Origin: Acholeplasmatales bacterium
GTDB taxonomy: Bacteria > Bacillota_I > Bacilli_A > Acholeplasmatales > Anaeroplasmataceae
NCBI GenBank assembly: GCA_016282815.1
Contig: JAEELU010000058.1
Location: 1 to 9,080 of the forward strand
Direction of reading: 5' to 3'
DNA: 9,080 nucleotides
Each line of letters opens with the position of its first letter. The stretch's first letter is position 1. Position numbers and translations under genes: made by a program. Below the pieces are notes generated by a model that was not told the origin of the DNA, did no database searches, and was given only the letters and a program-made list of their open reading frames with translations. This document shows, piece by piece, positions 5,947 to 9,080 of this stretch.

Positions 5947-7518
5947 TTAATCACCTAGGAATTCTTCATATGTTGTTACCTTATCAGTAATAGAACCATC
6001 CTTATTGAATGAAATGATTCTATTAGCAACAGTTTGAAGTAGCTCAGCATCATGAGATGAGAATAGGATATTTCCCTTATAATTTGTTAATCCCTCATTT
6101 AATGCTGTAATAGATTCAAGGTCTAGATGGTTAGTTGGATCCTCTAATACTAGAATGTTTGGTGATTCAAGCATTAGCTTAGCAAACATACATCTAACCT
6201 TTTCTCCACCTGATAGAACATTACACTTCTTTAATGATTCCTCACCACTAAATAGCATTCTACCTAACCAGCCACGAATGAATGTTTCAGTCTGATCATC
6301 AGGTGAATATTGTCTTAACCAATCAACAAGTGTTAAATTCTTATCGAAGTACTCCTTATTCTCCTGCATTAAATAGCCAACATTAGTTGTGATACCCCAT
6401 TTGAATTTACCAGTAAAGTCAGTATCCTTTCCAGATAGGATATTAAATAATGAAGTAATTTGAACTGATGATTCAGCTAAAAATGCAATCTTATCATTTT
6501 TATTGATTGTGAATGATAAATTCTTAAATACACCTGGCTTAGTTAAATTCTCAACCATTAGTATATCATTACCAACCTCTCTAGATGGCTTAAAGCCGAT
6601 ATAAGGATATCTTCTTGATGATGGCTCAATTTCACTAACATCAATCTTTTCAAGAAGCTTCTTACGGCTTGTTGCCTGACGTGATTTTGATTTATTTGCA
6701 GAGAATCTTGCGATGAATTCCTGTAGCTCCTTAATCTTATCCTGAGCCTTCTTATTTTGATCCTTAGCTTGCTTTAGGGCTAGCTGGCTTGATTCATACC
6801 AGAATTCATAGTTACCAACATAAAGCTTAATCTTACCAAAGTCAACATCACATATATGTGTACAAACATTATTTAGGAAATGTCTATCGTGAGATACTAT
6901 TAATACTGTATTTTCAAAATTAAGTAGGAAATTCTCAAGCCAACGTGTAGACTTATAGTCTAGGTTATTTGTAGGCTCATCTAATAATAGAATATCAGGG
7001 TTGCCAAATAATGCTTGAGCAAGTAATACCTTAATCTTAAGCTTAGCATCTAAGTCACCCATTAGTGTATAGAAATATTCAGAATCAACACCTAAGCCAC
7101 CTAATAATGTCTCAGCGTCAGATTCAGCCTCCCATCCACCAAGCTCAGCAAATTCTCCCTCAAGCTCTGCAGCTAAGACTCCATCCTCATCAGAGAAATC
7201 CTCCTTGGCGTATAAAGCATCCTTTTGGTCTCTTATTTCTATTAATCTTTTATGTCCTAATAATACTGTATCTATTACAGTAAATTCATTATAAGCATTT
7301 TGATCCTGCTTTAATGTAGACATTCTTTCATTCTTATCAATTATTACCTCACCAGTAGTTGATTCAATTTCTCCTGATAAAACCTTTAAAAATGTAGATT
7401 TACCAGCACCATTCGCACCGATAATACCATAACAATTTCCCTTAGAGAAAGTTAAATCAACGTGCTCAAATAGCTTTCTTGAGCCATATTGAATTCCTAA
7501 ATTAACTGTTTTTAGCAT
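5947..7518 (-). CDS. ABC-F family ATPase, YkpA/YbiT type
   Basis: This is a soluble duplicated ATPase with no membrane segments. ABC-F proteins act on ribosomes as translation factors or antibiotic-protection proteins; this subgroup's exact role is not settled. The first cassette has Walker A GANGAGKST (34-42), a degenerate signature around LMGDLDAKLKIKVLLAQAL (152-170), Walker B LLLDEPTNNLD (177-187) and switch SHDRHFLN (209-216). The linker (~240-300) is charged and helical, with RFSANKSKSRQATSRKKLLE (271-290), as in YbiT. The second cassette keeps LSGGEKVR (435-442), PTNHLD (461-466) and SSHD (487-490). However, its Walker A region reads AFLAESSVQITSL (345-357) with no GK[ST], and Walker B ends E459-D460, not D-E. 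At 523 aa it is close to the ~540 of the family. The ATG at 7518 has AAGGAG nine bases upstream. It precedes pcrA by two bases. Confidence 0.93.
   Translation of the reverse strand: MLKTVNLGIQYGSRKLFEHVDLTFSKGNCYGIIGANGAGKSTFLKVLSGEIESTTGEVIIDKNERMSTLKQDQNAYNEFTVIDTVLLGHKRLIEIRDQKDALYAKEDFSDEDGVLAAELEGEFAELGGWEAESDAETLLGGLGVDSEYFYTLMGDLDAKLKIKVLLAQALFGNPDILLLDEPTNNLDYKSTRWLENFLLNFENTVLIVSHDRHFLNNVCTHICDVDFGKIKLYVGNYEFWYESSQLALKQAKDQNKKAQDKIKELQEFIARFSANKSKSRQATSRKKLLEKIDVSEIEPSSRRYPYIGFKPSREVGNDILMVENLTKPGVFKNLSFTINKNDKIAFLAESSVQITSLFNILSGKDTDFTGKFKWGITTNVGYLMQENKEYFDKNLTLVDWLRQYSPDDQTETFIRGWLGRMLFSGEESLKKCNVLSGGEKVRCMFAKLMLESPNILVLEDPTNHLDLESITALNEGLTNYKGNILFSSHDAELLQTVANRIISFNKDGSITDKVTTYEEFLGD
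5950..5956 (-). promoter_or_regulatory. Ribosome binding site of pcrA, inside the end of the ABC-F gene
   Basis: AGGTGAT (5956-5950) forms part of the last G-D codons of the ABC-F gene and directly precedes its TAA. AGGTG ends seven bases before the pcrA ATG at 5944. With only two bases between stop and start, pcrA is likely translated by coupling. Confidence 0.75.
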
Positions 7519-7527
7519 ATTACTCTT

Positions 7528-7533
7528 CTCCTT
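7528..7533 (-). promoter_or_regulatory. Ribosome binding site of the ABC-F gene
   Basis: AAGGAG (7533-7528) lies nine bases before the ATG at 7518, a strong and well-placed site that confirms this start. It stands clear of the hairpin at 7545-7568. Confidence 0.8.
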
Positions 7534-7544
7534 TTTTCGAACAA

Positions 7545-7568
7545 TAAGGGCTCCCTAGGGAGTCCTTA
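7545..7568 (-). terminator. Hairpin between glnS and the ABC-F gene, probable weak terminator or attenuator
   Basis: The 56-base gap between glnS and the next start holds TAAGGACTCCC / GGGAGCCCTTA (7568-7558 with 7555-7545), a stem of ten pairs with one A·C mismatch and a two-base TA centre, so the top opens into a slightly larger loop. On the minus strand it is followed by TTGTTCG, rich in T but not a clean T-run. It starts seven bases after the glnS stop, the usual place for a terminator. On the plus strand no T-run follows either. It may end most glnS transcripts while letting some continue into the ABC-F gene; no separate promoter is obvious in the gap. Confidence 0.5.
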
Positions 7569-7574
7569 ATAATA

Positions 7575-9080
7575 CTATAATTTAAATGATGATTTTAAGC
7601 CACAAGTTCTATTAAATACTAATCTTTCCTTAGTACTATCCTTATCTGTAGTAAAGTAACCATTTCTAATAAATTGGAAATGATCAAGTGGCTTAGTATC
7701 CTTTAATGATTCCTCAACATAACCCTCAGTGATTATTAATGAATTAGGATTTAGCTTTTCCATAAAGTCCTTATCCTTATTCTCCTCATCCTCATCTAAT
7801 AATAGAGGCTCAAATAATCTGAATTCTGCAGGTATAGCTGTTGTTGCCTCAACGAAATGGATATTACCATTTGGCTTTCTTTGATCAAAGCCTGAGCCTG
7901 AACGTGTTTCAGGGTCGTATGTTGCGTGAATTAATGTAATGTTGCCATCGTTATCCTTCTCAACAGATGTTGGTGTAACAAAGTAGGCATGCATTAATCT
8001 TACCTCAACACCGATAGCGGCTCTTTTCCACTTCTTGTTAGGCTTCTCCTCTAGGAAGTCCTCTCTTTCGATATAAACCTCACGAGAGAATGCAATCTTT
8101 CTAGAGCCTAGCTCTTCATTCTCTTGGTTGTTTGGACAATCAAGATATTCAACCTTACCCTCTGGATAATTATCAATAATAACCTTTACTGGATTAATAA
8201 TCGCATTAGGTCTAATCGCAGTAAGCTTTAAATCATTTCTTAATTCCTCATCTAATTGGAATGAATCAACTGTAGAATTAACTCTAGATAATCCTGTTCC
8301 TAAAATAAAGTTTCTAATTGAATCAGGAGTAAATCCTCTTCTTCTTAATCCACATAATGTTGGCATTCTAGGATCATCATAGCCTGATACCTTCTCACCC
8401 TCAACTAAAGCTCTTAAATATCTCTTAGACATAATTGTATTAGTGATATTTAATCTACCAAATTCATATTGATGAGGTACATGCTCCATCTCACACTTTT
8501 CAATGAACCAATCATATAATACTCTATGGTTATCGTATTCTAGTGAGCATAATGAGTGTGTAATACCCTCAAATGAATCCTGTAGTGGATGTGCAAAATC
8601 ATACATAGGATAGATACACCATTTAGTTCCCTGTCTATGGTGATTAATATGTAGGATTCTATACATTGCAGGGTCTCTCATGTTAATATTTGGAGATGCC
8701 ATATCAATCTTAGCTCTTAATGTTTTTTCTCCATCCTTATATTTGCCATTCTTCATTTCCTCAAATAGCTTAAGGTTTTCCTCAACTGATCTATCTCTAC
8801 ATGGTGAATTAATACCAGGCTCAGTTAAAGTACCACGGTACTTACTCATTTCCTCCTGAGATAAATCATCAACATATGCTAGGCCCTTCTTAATTAATAA
8901 TATAGCCTTCTCATATGTTTTCTCAAAATAATCAGAGCCATAAAATACATTTGTAGGCTTATAACCTAACCATGCTAAATCCTCAATAATACCCTCAACG
9001 AATTCCTTATCCTCCTTTGCTGGATTAGTATCGTCAAAGCGTAGGTTTGTAGTACCATTGAAGCTTTTAGCAAGCTCAAA
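7575..9080 (-). CDS. glnS: Glutaminyl-tRNA synthetase, missing its N-terminus at the window edge
   Basis: GlnRS charges tRNA-Gln with glutamine using ATP (class I synthetase). The frame is open from 9080 to a TAG at 7577-7575, giving 501 visible residues; family members are ~550, so about 50 residues including the HIGH motif lie outside. An internal ATG at 8849 is not the true start, since conserved sequence continues upstream through NLRFDDTNPAKEDKEF and LIKKGLAYVDDLS. Further landmarks are YRGTLTEPG, SPCRDRSVEENL, LRAKIDMASPNINMRDP, KWCIYPMYDFAHPLQDSFEG, ITHSLCSLEY, the KMSKS-loop variant IMSKR, DDPRMPTLCGLRRRG, and the anticodon-binding beta barrels ending in VFNRTCGLKSSFKL. It lies 56 bases upstream of the ABC-F gene, with a hairpin in the gap. 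Confidence 0.97.
   Translation of the reverse strand, partial: FELAKSFNGTTNLRFDDTNPAKEDKEFVEGIIEDLAWLGYKPTNVFYGSDYFEKTYEKAILLIKKGLAYVDDLSQEEMSKYRGTLTEPGINSPCRDRSVEENLKLFEEMKNGKYKDGEKTLRAKIDMASPNINMRDPAMYRILHINHHRQGTKWCIYPMYDFAHPLQDSFEGITHSLCSLEYDNHRVLYDWFIEKCEMEHVPHQYEFGRLNITNTIMSKRYLRALVEGEKVSGYDDPRMPTLCGLRRRGFTPDSIRNFILGTGLSRVNSTVDSFQLDEELRNDLKLTAIRPNAIINPVKVIIDNYPEGKVEYLDCPNNQENEELGSRKIAFSREVYIEREDFLEEKPNKKWKRAAIGVEVRLMHAYFVTPTSVEKDNDGNITLIHATYDPETRSGSGFDQRKPNGNIHFVEATTAIPAEFRLFEPLLLDEDEENKDKDFMEKLNPNSLIITEGYVEESLKDTKPLDHFQFIRNGYFTTDKDSTKERLVFNRTCGLKSSFKL

Noticed and set aside
7065..7283. Plus-strand open frame of 72 codons
   Set aside because: It is antisense to conserved ABC-F sequence; the Q- and H-rich translation is what reversed codons of the acidic linker produce.
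7575..8849. glnS as a complete 424-residue gene starting at the ATG at 8849
   Set aside because: The frame stays open to the window edge, and its 77 upstream codons encode conserved GlnRS sequence (LRFDDTNP), so the ATG is internal.

Overview
This is an AT-rich window in which every supported gene lies on the minus strand, so the genes read from high to low coordinates. The proteins look like those of a low-GC Firmicute. The gene order pcrA–ligA is a classic Bacilli arrangement, Shine-Dalgarno sequences are strong (AAGGAG, AGGTGAT), and all reading frames are intact under the standard bacterial code with TAA/TAG stops. I would place it in the Bacilli/Erysipelotrichia neighbourhood, but this is an inference without any database search.

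The right-hand 7.2 kb is housekeeping. It starts with the C-terminal ~500 residues of glutaminyl-tRNA synthetase (9080 to 7575; the start lies beyond the window). A short gap follows with a GC-rich hairpin (about 7545-7568). Then come an ABC-F ATPase of the YkpA/YbiT type (7518-5947), a PcrA/UvrD helicase (5944-3824) and NAD-dependent DNA ligase LigA (3815-1842). The last three are separated by 2 and 8 bases, and the ribosome binding sites of pcrA and ligA overlap the ends of the preceding genes, so they are almost certainly one operon. A hairpin followed on the minus strand by seven T (1804-1830) ends it.

The left-hand 1.8 kb is accessory. About 150 bases past the ligA terminator is a well-formed promoter (1651-1679) for a Schlafen/AlbA_2 – GHKL-like ATPase – winged-helix protein (1624-230). 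One base after its stop begins a partial gene (228 to beyond position 1) that resembles the N-terminus of a GNAT acetyltransferase. Between terminator and promoter is a 31-codon open stretch that looks like the tail of a lost gene.

The most interesting signal is in this accessory unit. A 12-bp sequence, TTTATCACCCAC on the plus strand, is repeated four times in perfect tandem inside the gene, encoding a K-V-G-D linker before the winged helix. The same 12-mer occurs exactly at the gene's own start codon. An 11/12 inverted copy sits between the -35 and -10 boxes. I suggest the protein may recognise its own promoter, and possibly its own coding sequence, through this motif.
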